64,000 nucleotides of DNA from Rhodospirillaceae bacterium (GCA_016722635.1 JADKIX010000003.1:186001-250000); one strand, 5' to 3'; shown: positions 20,701 to 30,444, counted from the first letter of the stretch. A program made the numbers and translations. Notes: generated by a model from the sequence alone, not told the origin.

Positions 20701-22978
20701 TGATGCCAATCAACGGATGTATTCCCCTAACTGGGAACGTCAATGAGCGCATGACAGGCCGACCGCTGGGTTCAATAACCGATACGCTTAATTGTGCCTG
20801 AAGCGGTTGCTGGCTATCTGGCAATTGGAGAGGTAAAGAAATATTGGCTGTGCCATCCTTTTCTGTAGTGGTGGCTTCGGTTTGAACGATGACGGATTTA
20901 AAAGGTTCTTCAACCAACCCAAACTTATAGCCAGCAAATTCCGGGTATGGATCAGAATTTTGTTTGAAAACAATTTGTGTTTTAGCAACCAAATCCGCAG
21001 CTGGCGCACCATATAAATAGTCCGCTTTTAAGCTCACTGCGTAATTTTTATTGGGTTGAACGATGATATCTTTAAAATCCGCAGCTAAGCTGACTTCTAA
21101 TTGGGCCGGTATTACTTCTTCAACCAAATAGCTAACCGTACCCACGGCGTCGCTTTTTGGATCAACATACCCTAAAACCCGCCAACGGCCTGTCAAACTA
21201 TCTGTATTGGTAGGAATAGAAACTTCATATCCCCCAATCCCACGGTCATTCACGACGAATTGGCTAGCCAAAACACCGTCCGGGCGGATAATTTGTAAAA
21301 TCAAAGGAAGTTTGGTAGCGGCCAACCCTTGATTATTCCTTAATAACCCGGCTAAGCGGATTGTTTCCCCTGGTCTGTAAACCCCACGATCCGTATAAAA
21401 ATACAGATCATAATTTTTTGTATAAGAACGGCCGTTGACCCCACGGTCACTTAAGTCAAAAGCAGCTTTGTTTAAATCCAGGAAAGAAAAATCATCGGCT
21501 TTGGCCGAGGTCATCATCACCATAGCAGGCGATCTGCCGCCTTGGCCCAACATAACCCCTGAGGCAAAGGTGGCTACCCCATCATTATTGGTCGTTACTT
21601 CTGCCAATTGCTCATTGTTGGTTGCATATAACTGAACTTTTACTCCGACAGCTGCCTTACCCGTTTCTAAAGAACGGGCTGCAACCGTCAAGCCATTATC
21701 ACTGCTGTACGTACTGATGCCTAAATCAGTGACAATAATCCACTGGGTTGCCAAGGAATAATAATCTTCTTCCTCCCCCGCAGATGCCTGATCTTTCATT
21801 CCATTTTTATTTACCACCGATTTACCAGCAGTTAAAATATAAACGCCTGGTTTCAACTGGTTCTTTACCATCTCTAATAAGGGGATGGAGGTAGTAACCC
21901 GTTGATTTTTTTGGCTTTCGATGGTGACTGTACCGTTCCAAACAAGTTCGCCATACCGGTCAGATATTTCAGTCACATTATATTTTGCAATGTTGGCAAG
22001 AAAGTTATAACTGACAAAATCGTTTAACAGATTGCGATCATTAATCCGTAACAACTTTAAATAGGCTTCGTTATAATTTACAGAAATTAGAGGGACACCC
22101 GTACTGCCAATTTTGGGCAAAACATAGGCAGCATTTTTAAAGCCCAGGGAAAATGAACGGTCCGCCGCTGCAACATCTAACGTCCGATTTCTGGACAAGC
22201 CTTCGCCAGCCGAATTAGGCAATCCTTTTAAAAGATTAATTTTATATGCTTTCCCGTAAGCCAACCCGTCAATACATAATGATTTTTCATTTTGAACGGT
22301 GACGGAAAATTTTACCGTTGGCTCAACACGGATATAATCAGACCATCTCACCGTATGAATGGTTGATAAATTGTCATTAAAATTGATACAAGCTTGCCGC
22401 TCATCCCCCACTTCAACGGTTGTAATGTTTTTGGGGTTGAATTCTAAAACTTCTTTTAAATCATTGATTTTCTTAGCGATAACGGTATTGAACTTAAGTT
22501 CATTCGCTTTTGTGTACAACTCAAGCGCTTCTTTAGCGCTCGATTGGGTATTTTCTTTTATGAGCAAATCGGCAATTTTAATCAAAGCGGCAGATTTTTC
22601 GGCATCCGTTAGATTAGTTGATAAATGATACAATTGGATATAAGAGGCAACCGCATAATAGGTATTGTTTATTTTTTCATATAGATTGGCTAGCTGTTGC
22701 CAGGTTTTCAGGTTTTTATCATCAACCTTTAAAGCCTTTTCGGTGTTTCTAATCGCCCCCGATATATCCCCTGCTTTTAAATCATTCTCTGCCTGTTTCA
22801 ACCAATCATTAGCGCTGACATCAGCTACATTATTTCTTTTAATCTTATCCATCAAATATTCGCTGCGACTTAACAAACTTTTGCTAAATATGTCATTTTG
22901 TGGCGGAACTTGACCCAAGCCTTCCGTACTGCCATACGTAAAAAGGATAAAGATAAAAAGAGAAATGATTTTTCTCAT
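17717..22978 (-). CDS. Bacterial alpha-2-macroglobulin with thioester and N-terminal TPR
   Basis: The largest gene here, 1753 residues. A Sec signal peptide (residues 1 to about 22, no lipobox) is followed by a TPR-like helical region (about 45-160), a series of MG domains, the bait region and the thioester domain. The thioester motif YPYGCLEQ is intact with C1298 and Q1301. Such proteins trap or block foreign proteases in the periplasm and are encoded with pbpC, as here, probably to guard the wall during repair. The lack of a lipobox suggests a soluble or otherwise anchored protein. It is the first gene of the two-gene unit. Confidence 0.93.
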   Translation of the reverse strand: MRKIISLFIFILFTYGSTEGLGQVPPQNDIFSKSLLSRSEYLMDKIKRNNVADVSANDWLKQAENDLKAGDISGAIRNTEKALKVDDKNLKTWQQLANLYEKINNTYYAVASYIQLYHLSTNLTDAEKSAALIKIADLLIKENTQSSAKEALELYTKANELKFNTVIAKKINDLKEVLEFNPKNITTVEVGDERQACINFNDNLSTIHTVRWSDYIRVEPTVKFSVTVQNEKSLCIDGLAYGKAYKINLLKGLPNSAGEGLSRNRTLDVAAADRSFSLGFKNAAYVLPKIGSTGVPLISVNYNEAYLKLLRINDRNLLNDFVSYNFLANIAKYNVTEISDRYGELVWNGTVTIESQKNQRVTTSIPLLEMVKNQLKPGVYILTAGKSVVNKNGMKDQASAGEEEDYYSLATQWIIVTDLGISTYSSDNGLTVAARSLETGKAAVGVKVQLYATNNEQLAEVTTNNDGVATFASGVMLGQGGRSPAMVMMTSAKADDFSFLDLNKAAFDLSDRGVNGRSYTKNYDLYFYTDRGVYRPGETIRLAGLLRNNQGLAATKLPLILQIIRPDGVLASQFVVNDRGIGGYEVSIPTNTDSLTGRWRVLGYVDPKSDAVGTVSYLVEEVIPAQLEVSLAADFKDIIVQPNKNYAVSLKADYLYGAPAADLVAKTQIVFKQNSDPYPEFAGYKFGLVEEPFKSVIVQTEATTTEKDGTANISLPLQLPDSQQPLQAQLSVSVIEPSGRPVMRSLTFPVRGIHPLIGIKSNKGADVTENSVADFQVILVGQNGKQQNFDNLKWRLVKENYRYQWFYHSGYWDYKVSIQEEEVGSGKLSGSENAPAILSTKFGWGRYRLEVFNEEGTSASSIRLYAGWGWGLESADTPDKLEIAADKPSYLPGEKAKISIRAPFKGELLLNVATDKIISSQNVAVSPEGVVVEIPVSKDWGAGAYIVATAFRPGSTADKGPGRAIGVAWLGLNKDVYKIGVSISVPDKVEPNQQITIPVKVSGLQNGQPAFITVAAVDEGVLSLTDFVSPDPLQYFFGRRMLGVDLRDLYGQLIDGKSRRRGQIREGGDASAEKGAPSLVKLVALYSGMVQVDAQGNAAVKFDLPDYNGKLRIMAVVHTQDKVGSASANLIVRSPLVTTMNMPRFLALGDKSQFVLSIQNMDALPGLYKISLTSPGKEIQLSEQQAVFQTELNQSQQINQVIAVQADKLGVASIKLKVEGPNGFSLERQFAIRIRSAQAAQTERTVQLLNTGESFKLEASYFTRFVPETVSFKPSISNRPNFDVAGLLDELDRYPYGCLEQITSRALPLVYLFELAQKWDVGITDNPEEIKGKIERALQLLTEKQRFDGSFGLWSSGSNPEPWLSAYVIEFMARAKAKGFAVPDLSYRQGLSWLAKHAEDYQLTNSSALSSRAYALYVLAYTGAGDISTAKYFYDTYLKTLPDALSIAHVAAALSLYGDQERATAGFKMALARYEGNIASWADYGSSIRDLAAIISLTSESKVPTINYSTELNRLVGLLQKRYYLSTQEQVWLVMAARSLAGENEPLNVVVNQSQKMSGLKPSLPNQSFADLSKQGFSVTNAGSPMWVAASVTGVPVQPLPALSNGFIISKRFYDLDGKEIELSNMKQTDIVVVVIEGMAMHKPWNQTLIVDLLPAGLELENSRLANTNSLKDIEWLKDDISVLDHVEYLDDRFVAALTTQEGQKFKVAYMARVITPGTYMLPAVQIEAMYQPEIRARGEILKIIINPFKLQK

Positions 22979-23259
22979 GTCAGGGTTCCTTCAGTAAATT
23001 CGCTATAATTTAGGTTAATAAAATTTCTAATTAATTACTTTAAATCTGCCTTAAATCCATATTCACGTAAAATGATCACTTTAATTTGGATATCATGTAT
23101 ATTAAATTCGCAATTGTGTCAAAAATGTGTTTACCAGGCTATAATGGATATTCTTAATACTTGCCTATGATCCATATCATAAAATTTATTCAAAAAGACA
23201 GAGTTGTTGGGAAATTTGAATAAAAAAACTTCTTGAGTAAGCGCAAGTGGGGTAAAGAA

Positions 23260-24501
23260 ATGATGGTTTTTCGTTGGGTTTTATTTAGTATTATTGTTGA
23301 GATTCTTTTCGCTTATGCCTTGCTTTTCGCGCAACAGCCACCTTTACATAACAAAGATTTTATAATGTGGATAAACCAGTTCCGCCAGGAAGCGGTAGAG
23401 GCTGGGATTAGCCAACAAACAATTGATTTAGCTTTTCATAACATTGCCTTACTACCCCAAGCGATAGCCCTTGATCAGAAACAACCGGAATTTTTACAGA
23501 GTTTTAACCAATATTATCAAATGCGCGTCACCAATAAGATAATGTTAGAAGCCAGAAATTTACGTCAAAAAAACCGCTCGCTTTTAAGGCAGCTTTATAA
23601 AAACTATGGGGTGCCAGAGCAGTATCTCATAGCCTTTTGGGGACTGGAGAGTCGTTTTAGTAAAATTATGGGAAATTTCCCTGTTATCCAGGCCTTAGCC
23701 ACCTTAGCTTTTGAAGGAAGACGGGAGAAGTTTTTCAAAGCTGAGCTGATAGCAGCCCTCAAAATCATTGATCGGCAATTAATCCCTTTGGAAATATCAC
23801 AGTTTAAAGGTTCATGGGCTGGGGCATTTGGTGGTATTCAATTTATCCCAACCACTTTTCTTAAATTTGCCGTTGATTGGGATCGGGATAAGAAAATTGA
23901 TCTATGGCATAACCCCCAAGATATTTTGGCTTCAGCTGCCAATTATTTAAGTGCCATGGGATGGGATAAAAATATTAGCTGGGGGCAAGAAATTATTTTA
24001 CCTAAGGATTTTCCTTATGAACTAGCTGAAACCGATATTTTAAAACCACTTTCATACTGGAAAAGCCTTGGAATTAAAGCCGCTGATCCAAAACCTTTTC
24101 CTGCCAATGATCCGATGGCTGCAGTGCTGATGCCGATGGGTGCCGACGGGCCGGTTTTTTTAATATATGCCAATTTTTATCTTATACTAAAATGGAATAA
24201 CTCTCTTTACTATGCTTTAACTGTTGGAATTATGGCTGATAAAATTGTTGGTTATAAAGGGCTCAGCTGGGTTGTCCCGACATCCTTTCACCCAATATCT
24301 TTTAAAGAATTATTATTGGTTCAATGTTATTTAAACCAATCAAATTTATTGTCAGAAACAGCTGATGGTAAATTAGGCCTTAAAACACGTTTGGCAATCC
24401 GGGTACTACAAAAAAAACTGGGCCTTAGACAAGACGGTTATCCCAACAAAATTCTTTTGCAATATATCACATTAAACGCTTCGGATTCTTGCAAAGAATG
24501 A
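23260..24501 (+). CDS. MltB-family lytic murein transglycosylase
   Basis: 413 residues from the ATG at 23260; the frame continues to a TTG at 23233, but GGGGTAAAG precedes this ATG. A hydrophobic N-terminal segment serves as signal or anchor. The SLT_2 domain carries the catalytic Glu in FWGLESRFSK (E130) and the family motifs GSWAGAFGGIQFIPTTF and DWDRDKKIDLW. A C-terminal peptidoglycan-binding domain (DGKLGLKTRLAIRVLQKKLG) follows. It cleaves the glycan strand to 1,6-anhydroMurNAc products. It is divergent from the alpha-2-macroglobulin gene and convergent with the TPM gene. Confidence 0.92.
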   Translation: MMVFRWVLFSIIVEILFAYALLFAQQPPLHNKDFIMWINQFRQEAVEAGISQQTIDLAFHNIALLPQAIALDQKQPEFLQSFNQYYQMRVTNKIMLEARNLRQKNRSLLRQLYKNYGVPEQYLIAFWGLESRFSKIMGNFPVIQALATLAFEGRREKFFKAELIAALKIIDRQLIPLEISQFKGSWAGAFGGIQFIPTTFLKFAVDWDRDKKIDLWHNPQDILASAANYLSAMGWDKNISWGQEIILPKDFPYELAETDILKPLSYWKSLGIKAADPKPFPANDPMAAVLMPMGADGPVFLIYANFYLILKWNNSLYYALTVGIMADKIVGYKGLSWVVPTSFHPISFKELLLVQCYLNQSNLLSETADGKLGLKTRLAIRVLQKKLGLRQDGYPNKILLQYITLNASDSCKE

Positions 24502-24559
24502 AAAAACTATGATTTTTTCTAACAAATGCTTGGTTCGTTAAATAAGGGGGGCTTAAAAC

Positions 24560-25288
24560 TTACCATTTGCCCCTAGCACCGCCGCCGCCAGATGAACCGC
24601 CGCGTCCAGAAAAACCACTTGACCGGGAACGATTCGATGAAGATGGACCCATCATGGTATTTGGAAATCCCCCTCCACCGCCGCCCCTTCGGTTTCTTAT
24701 AAAGAACATAATAAGGAAAAAGAATAAAAACGGCCCCAATACAAACCAGGATATTTCATCATCATTTTCTTTTTGATTAACTGCTTTACCGGTTGCAATA
24801 TACCCTCCATCCAATGCCAACATAATAGAGTTGACACTCTCAAAAATCCCTGCCTCATATTCGCCTTTTTTAAAAAATGGGATAATTTTTTCTTGGATAA
24901 TATCATGGCTGATAGCATCGGTTAGGGTTCCCTCTAATCCATATCCAACCTCAATGTCTACTTCTCGATCATCAATTGATATCAATAAAAGGACACCGTT
25001 ATTTTGCCCTTGAACACCTAATTGCCAGTGACGTAATAACCCAACCGCATATTCGGCGATATCATGACCTTCCAAAGAACGGACAATAGCAACCACTACC
25101 TGATTGGACGTTTTTTGCTCATGTTTTTCCAGAATAATCGAAAGTTGATCCTTCTGGGCAGGCGTCAAAATACCGGCTTGGTCAACCACTCGGCCGGTTA
25201 AAGATGGGTAAGTCGGTGGTGCCCCAAAAATATTTGGTGAACTAAGGCTGCTTAAACAAAAAATTAAAAAGGCAAAAATATATTTCAC
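24560..25288 (-). CDS. TPM-domain (YgcG-like) membrane protein
   Basis: A 242-residue protein with a signal peptide, then a TPM domain (about residues 30-155, with VDQAGILTPAQKDQL and the acidic DDREVDIEVGYGLEG). One transmembrane helix follows (about 180-197), then a glycine/serine-rich tail that ends in GGGGARGKW. The family name reflects TLP18.3/Psb32/MOLO-1; the biochemical role in bacteria is not settled. It starts with GTG at 25288. The gene follows lemA by 21 bp on the same strand, a common pairing. Confidence 0.87.
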   Translation of the reverse strand: MKYIFAFLIFCLSSLSSPNIFGAPPTYPSLTGRVVDQAGILTPAQKDQLSIILEKHEQKTSNQVVVAIVRSLEGHDIAEYAVGLLRHWQLGVQGQNNGVLLLISIDDREVDIEVGYGLEGTLTDAISHDIIQEKIIPFFKKGEYEAGIFESVNSIMLALDGGYIATGKAVNQKENDDEISWFVLGPFLFFFLIMFFIRNRRGGGGGGFPNTMMGPSSSNRSRSSGFSGRGGSSGGGGARGKW

Positions 25289-25309
25289 GAAATATCCTTT
25301 GGTGCAACT

Positions 25310-25960
25310 TTAATTAAACTGTACGGTGGGTGCCGTTTGCACCGCAGGATCGATGGTGAAGTTAGGCATGGGCTTCGCATCTGGATACAACCAGGCGGCA
25401 ATCCAACGCCCGGGAATGGATAATATGGCAGTATTATATTGCTGAACAGCCAGAATAAAATCACGTCTAGCCACCGCAATCCGGTTTTCCGTTCCTTCTA
25501 ATTGCGATTGCAACGCCAAGAAATTTTTATCGGCTTTTAAATTCGGATAGCTTTCGGCAACCGCCATTAACCGGCTAAGGCTGCCTTGCAGCTGTTGTTG
25601 GCTTTCTTGGAAGACCCTCATGGCTTCAGGATTGGTGAGGGCATCACCTGATAATTGAATGGTGCCAATTTTCGCCCGCGCTTCAACAACCGCCTGCAAG
25701 GTTGCCTGTTCATGACTAGCATACCCTTTAACCGTGGCTACTAAATTAGGTACCAAATCCGTACGACGTTGATAATTATTTAGAACTTGGCTCCATTTAG
25801 CCTGAACATCTTGCTGATAGGCAGGAATTTTATTTACTTGGGAAAATCCATAGGCTCCAACTGCTATAATAAGCCCCACAATGATGCCCAAAATGAGCCA
25901 GCCTTTTTTAGCAGGTTTTTTTTCAAGATTATCATCAGCTTTCACAATTGTTTTGTACAT
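25310..25960 (-). CDS. lemA: LemA family protein
   Basis: A 216-residue protein with one N-terminal transmembrane segment (about residues 21-41) followed by the LemA helical bundle: VQAKWSQVLNNYQRRTDLVPNL, EARAKIG and RRDFILAVQQYNT. LemA proteins often accompany TPM-domain genes, as here, and are thought to act at the membrane, but their exact function is unknown. The start is ATG. About 250 bp of AT-rich sequence upstream, before maiA, contain no gene I can support and presumably hold its promoter. Confidence 0.93.
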   Translation of the reverse strand: MYKTIVKADDNLEKKPAKKGWLILGIIVGLIIAVGAYGFSQVNKIPAYQQDVQAKWSQVLNNYQRRTDLVPNLVATVKGYASHEQATLQAVVEARAKIGTIQLSGDALTNPEAMRVFQESQQQLQGSLSRLMAVAESYPNLKADKNFLALQSQLEGTENRIAVARRDFILAVQQYNTAILSIPGRWIAAWLYPDAKPMPNFTIDPAVQTAPTVQFN

Positions 25961-26210
25961 TTCAATTTCCCCCTATTTGTTGTTCGCATCTTAACATTTA
26001 ATAAAGAATAATGATAGATATATACGGATATCTTCCTAGAAATTCTGACCAAGAACGACCCCAATATAACGGTTTTAATTTATATGTTTCCCTATACTTT
26101 TTAATCCATTCATTTAATTTTTTTTAATTGCTGGCAGGACAAGCAACCTAGTTGCCAAATCACCTTTAAATAAACGCTTCTGCTATAAAGGTTTAAAAAT
26201 CATTTTAAAT

Positions 26211-26858
26211 TTATTCGGCGTCTGGCTGATTTTGGGGAAGAGATTTAAGAAAAGCGCTTTGTTTCAAACATTCTTGTTCAATCGATAATAAAGTTGGGTA
26301 GGTACCCATTGAGCAATTGAAGCGACGAGCGTTATAAAGCTGCGGAATCAAACAAATATCCGCCATACTCACCTGATCCCCGCAGCAAAAAATCCCTTTA
26401 TATCTTGAAGTTGCAATAGTCTCTTCGAGTGGTTTTAAGCCCTGCTCAATCCAATGTTTATACCAAAGATTTACCTTGTCTTTTGGTTGCAACAGCTTTT
26501 CTTCCAAATATTTGAGCACCCGTAAATTATTCAAAGGATGAATATCGCAAGCAATTTGATTGGAAATGGAGCGAACGTAAGCCCGTTGAACAGCATTTTT
26601 GGGTAAAATATGTGGCTTCGGATAAGTTTCCTCAATATATTCCAAAATTGCTAAGGATTGTGTTAGGGTATCTCCCCCATCCGTTTCCAAAGCGGGAACT
26701 AATCCTTGTGGGTTGATTTTTTTATAAGCATCCGTTTTTTGTTGCCCGCCATCTTTGGTTAAATGGATGGGGATTATTTGATAATCAATGTCTTTGACAG
26801 CCAAGGCTATCCTGACCCTAAAAGCGGCGGAGGAACGAAAATAACTATAAAGCCTCAC
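26211..26858 (-). CDS. maiA: Maleylacetoacetate isomerase (zeta-class GST)
   Basis: A 215-residue zeta-class glutathione transferase with the diagnostic SSAAFRVRIAL glutathione-site motif near the N-terminus, NPQGLVPALE, and a C-terminal helical domain. It isomerises maleylacetoacetate to fumarylacetoacetate in tyrosine/homogentisate breakdown. It starts with GTG at 26858, overlapping the phhA stop by four bases (GTGA), so the two are translationally coupled. The connecting enzymes (HPPD, homogentisate dioxygenase, fumarylacetoacetase) are not in this window. Confidence 0.9.
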   Translation of the reverse strand: MRLYSYFRSSAAFRVRIALAVKDIDYQIIPIHLTKDGGQQKTDAYKKINPQGLVPALETDGGDTLTQSLAILEYIEETYPKPHILPKNAVQRAYVRSISNQIACDIHPLNNLRVLKYLEEKLLQPKDKVNLWYKHWIEQGLKPLEETIATSRYKGIFCCGDQVSMADICLIPQLYNARRFNCSMGTYPTLLSIEQECLKQSAFLKSLPQNQPDAE

Positions 26859-27670
26859 GCTGCAACCTTACGGTCTGAAGATAGAACATAGCCAGCCGGA
26901 ATATCCGGTTTATCTTTCAATTCGTCGTAAATTGCCAATAGATTCTGGCTTAATCCTTGGAAAAGCTGTTCAAAACTATCAATCACGAAATAACAATCTT
27001 GATATCTATCAATATAATAATCTGTCTGCATAACGCGCTTGAGGTCGAAAGCTATTCTTTTTGGCTTCGAATCTTCCAAGGAATAAATGGACTCGCCTTT
27101 TGACGAGACAATCCCTGCCCCGTAAATTCGCAATCCTTCCTTGCGCTTGATCAACCCAAATTCAATTGTATACCAAAATAACCGCGTCAGTTTTTTTAAA
27201 TTTCCACTTTTCAAGGCCTGCAAGCCTGCCTGGCCGTAGGCTTGCATATATTCGGCATAAAAAGGTTGGGTCAGCAATGGTACATGCCCGAACGTATCAT
27301 GAAAAACATCTGGTTCTTGCAGATAATCCATCTGATCTGGGCGACGGATAAAACAAGTGGAGACAAACCTTTTATTAGCCAAATGTTCGAAAAACACTTC
27401 ATCCGGGATAATACAAGGCACTGGCACCACTTGCCAGCCCGTATGCTTCATTAATATGTCACTTAAACGCCGAAAATCAGGAATCCCATTGGCAGCAACC
27501 TTTAACTTACTCAATCCATCCATAAATTCCGGAGTCGCCCGATTCTTTAAAATTTCTGACTGTCGTTGGAATAAAGTTCTCCACATACCGTGTTCGGCGG
27601 AGGTATATTTTCCCCAATTTTGATCAATCGTCCAATCAGGACGGTGTGGAATATCTTGATGCTGCATCAT
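26855..27670 (-). CDS. phhA: Phenylalanine 4-monooxygenase
   Basis: A 271-residue aromatic amino acid hydroxylase of the short bacterial form. The iron ligands are visible as two His in DVFHDTFGHVPLL and Glu in WYTIEFGL. It converts phenylalanine to tyrosine using tetrahydrobiopterin or a related pterin. It is the upstream partner of maiA in a two-gene overlap, which suggests a phenylalanine/tyrosine catabolic role. The start is ATG (MMQHQDIPHRPDW). The upstream region before valS is about 105 bp. Confidence 0.95.
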   Translation of the reverse strand: MMQHQDIPHRPDWTIDQNWGKYTSAEHGMWRTLFQRQSEILKNRATPEFMDGLSKLKVAANGIPDFRRLSDILMKHTGWQVVPVPCIIPDEVFFEHLANKRFVSTCFIRRPDQMDYLQEPDVFHDTFGHVPLLTQPFYAEYMQAYGQAGLQALKSGNLKKLTRLFWYTIEFGLIKRKEGLRIYGAGIVSSKGESIYSLEDSKPKRIAFDLKRVMQTDYYIDRYQDCYFVIDSFEQLFQGLSQNLLAIYDELKDKPDIPAGYVLSSDRKVAA

Positions 27671-27776
27671 AATCCTCTCCGTTCAGGATATTTACATAGG
27701 TCAATCATTTGGGTTCATTATATGCCCTGGTCTTCTGATATGCAATATAACAAGGTAGTTTATAATAAACAGAACT

Positions 27777-30437
27777 CTACGAAACTAAATTCTGGATACG
27801 TTGCAATGCCTGAAGAATCTTTTTTTGTTTTTCTTCGGCTGCAGATAGTTTTTCCTTAACCTCTGTTACAACATCCTCATCAGCTTTTGCTAAAAATTGC
27901 TCATTAGCCAATTTGCCTGTTAATTTTTCTATGTCTTGGCCATTGCGTATAGATTCTTTTGACAGACGGCTGCTTTCCGCCTGGATATCCAATACCCCTT
28001 GCAAATGTATGAAAACACTTACATCACCCAATACACTATGGCTTACCTGGCGTTCATTAAGGGGCTTTGTTACCCGTTCAATTTTTTCGACCCTGGCCAA
28101 CCGTTTAATAATGGGTATGTAACTATCTAAACGTTGCCATTGCTTGACATCGGCTAACAACACACTGATGGCCAGAGTGGCTGCTGCTGGCACGTTCATT
28201 TCTGTGCGTATCGAGCGGATATGGGCAATTAAATCAATGATGAAATCGACATCTTCAATTGCTTGCGCGTCACTCTTTAATTTCAACTGCTCTGGCCATT
28301 TGGCAGAAATAAGCAATTGTTTGCCATTTGAAAAATGTTGCCAAAGTTCTTCTGTGACAAACGGCATGGATGGATGGAGCAATCTTAAAATATGGTTAAA
28401 GACCCATGCCACCGTTTTACGAGTTTCTTGCTGAATGTGAGGCTGAACATCCATTAACATGGGTTTGGCAAGTTCCAAATACCAATCGCAAAAGCGGCTC
28501 CAAACGAATTGATATAATATTTGGGCAGCGTCGTGAAAACGATAACCGTTTAAGGCTTCGGTCATTTGCTTAATAACGGTTGATAAATGGGACAAAACCC
28601 ACTGATTGATGGGTGATTGAACCGACTCAACATTAACCACTGCGTCATAGGCACATTCATTCATTTGGCAGAACCTGGCCGCATTCCAAATCTTGGTAAC
28701 AAAATTACGGTGTCCTTCAACCCGTTCTTCCGATAATTTAATATCTTGGCCTGGCACTGCTTGCGAAGCCAAAGCAAAACGCAAAGCATCCGTTCCGTAT
28801 TTATCAATCAAATCAATTGGATCGATGATATTTCCCTTGGTTTTAGACATTTTTTGGCCATGCTGATCCCGCACCAAAGCATTAATGTAAACGGTTTTAA
28901 AGGGTACTTCTTTCATAAAATACAGACCCATCATCACCATGCGGGCTACCCAAAAGAAAATGATATCAAAACCCGTAACCAAAACGTCGGTGGGGTAATA
29001 CCGCTTTAAATCAGCTGTTTCTTCTGGCCACCCCAACGTTGAAAACGGCCATAAAGCAGACGAAAACCAGGTGTCTAACACATCTTCATCACGCTTTAGA
29101 GAAACATTCTTTTTATAATGGTTAAAGGCAAGCTTTTTCGCCTGATCTTCCGCTTCTGCAACAAATATCTTTTTATCCGGTCCATACCAAACCGGAATTT
29201 GATGGCCCCACCATAATTGTCTGGAAATACACCAGGGTTGGATATTTTCCAGCCATTCAAAATAAACTTTTTCCCAATGCTGTGGCACAAAAACAATTTG
29301 GCCTTTCTTAACTGCATCAATAGCAGGTTGGACCAATTTTTTGGCATCCACATACCATTGATCAGTTAAGCGTGGTTCAATAATCACCCCGGAACGATCC
29401 CCCACGGGTATCATCAAGCCATGGTCTTCCACATGATCCAACAACCCTAATTGCTCCAGTTCCTTTAAAACCAAATCCCTGGCTTTCTCACGGGATAATC
29501 CTATAAATTTCTGAGGGACTTGGTCATTCAAAATGGCTTGTTCGTTAAAAATATTGATTGGCTGTAATTTATGGCGTTGCCCAACCTCAAAATCGTTAAA
29601 ATCATGGGCAGGGGTGATTTTGACAGCACCGGAACCTTTTTTAGGGTCACTATAGGCATCGGCAATAATAGGTATATGGCGGTCGGTTAAAGGCAATTTA
29701 AGCAGTTGACCCACGCTTTTGCGATAGCGTTTATCATCTGGGTTAATCGCCACTGCCACATCACCAAAAAGGGTTTCTGGGCGCGTCGTTGCCACCACAA
29801 TATATTGGGTAGTGTCATTGAGATAAGGATAGCGTATAAAATATAATTTCCCCTTGGTTTCTTTATTAATGACCTCAAGGTCAGAAACCGCTGTTTGTAA
29901 TTTAGGATCCCAATTAACCAGCCTTTTATCTCGGTAGATTAATCCATCGTGATAAAGGGTGACAAATACCTTCGTAACAGCTTCACTTAGCCCTTGATCC
30001 ATGGTGAACCGTTCACGCGACCAATCGGCTGAAGCCCCCAAACGCTTTAATTGATCAACTATCATTCCGCCAGAATGTTCTTTCCATTCCCAAATTTTTT
30101 TTAAAAATTGGTCGCGCCCCATCTCGCGTCTTGATTGTTGTTTTTCCTCAAGCTGCCGTTCAACCACCATCTGCGTTGCAATGCCCGCATGGTCAGTACC
30201 TGCTTGCCATAAAACATCAAACCCCCTCATGCGGTGGTAACGGATTAAAATATCCTGAAGCGTAAAAGTTAGCGCATGCCCCATATGAAGACGACCCGTG
30301 ACATTGGGTGGTGGCATCATAATGGTGTAAGGGGGAAGGTTCTTATTTTTTCCGGTTTTAAAACACAAGGAATCAGCCCAAATTTTGTACTGACGACTTT
30401 CACTATCTTTCGGTAAAAAGTGCTTATCAATAATCAT
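27777..30437 (-). CDS. valS: Valyl-tRNA synthetase
   Basis: An 886-residue class I synthetase. The HIGH motif appears as HMGH in NVTGRLHMGHALTF and the KMSKS loop as KMSKTKGN. A long CP1 editing domain lies between them, an anticodon-binding domain follows (WNAARFCQMNE onwards), and a C-terminal coiled coil of about 65 residues closes the protein. It charges tRNA-Val and edits misactivated threonine. It follows popZ by 7 bp on the same strand, in the conserved run pcm-tolC-popZ-valS. Confidence 0.97.
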   Translation of the reverse strand: MIIDKHFLPKDSESRQYKIWADSLCFKTGKNKNLPPYTIMMPPPNVTGRLHMGHALTFTLQDILIRYHRMRGFDVLWQAGTDHAGIATQMVVERQLEEKQQSRREMGRDQFLKKIWEWKEHSGGMIVDQLKRLGASADWSRERFTMDQGLSEAVTKVFVTLYHDGLIYRDKRLVNWDPKLQTAVSDLEVINKETKGKLYFIRYPYLNDTTQYIVVATTRPETLFGDVAVAINPDDKRYRKSVGQLLKLPLTDRHIPIIADAYSDPKKGSGAVKITPAHDFNDFEVGQRHKLQPINIFNEQAILNDQVPQKFIGLSREKARDLVLKELEQLGLLDHVEDHGLMIPVGDRSGVIIEPRLTDQWYVDAKKLVQPAIDAVKKGQIVFVPQHWEKVYFEWLENIQPWCISRQLWWGHQIPVWYGPDKKIFVAEAEDQAKKLAFNHYKKNVSLKRDEDVLDTWFSSALWPFSTLGWPEETADLKRYYPTDVLVTGFDIIFFWVARMVMMGLYFMKEVPFKTVYINALVRDQHGQKMSKTKGNIIDPIDLIDKYGTDALRFALASQAVPGQDIKLSEERVEGHRNFVTKIWNAARFCQMNECAYDAVVNVESVQSPINQWVLSHLSTVIKQMTEALNGYRFHDAAQILYQFVWSRFCDWYLELAKPMLMDVQPHIQQETRKTVAWVFNHILRLLHPSMPFVTEELWQHFSNGKQLLISAKWPEQLKLKSDAQAIEDVDFIIDLIAHIRSIRTEMNVPAAATLAISVLLADVKQWQRLDSYIPIIKRLARVEKIERVTKPLNERQVSHSVLGDVSVFIHLQGVLDIQAESSRLSKESIRNGQDIEKLTGKLANEQFLAKADEDVVTEVKEKLSAAEEKQKKILQALQRIQNLVS

Positions 30438-30444
30438 CGATTTT

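Noticed and set aside
24567..24776. Proline-rich plus-strand frame
   Set aside because: It is the complement of the glycine-rich tail of the TPM-domain protein.
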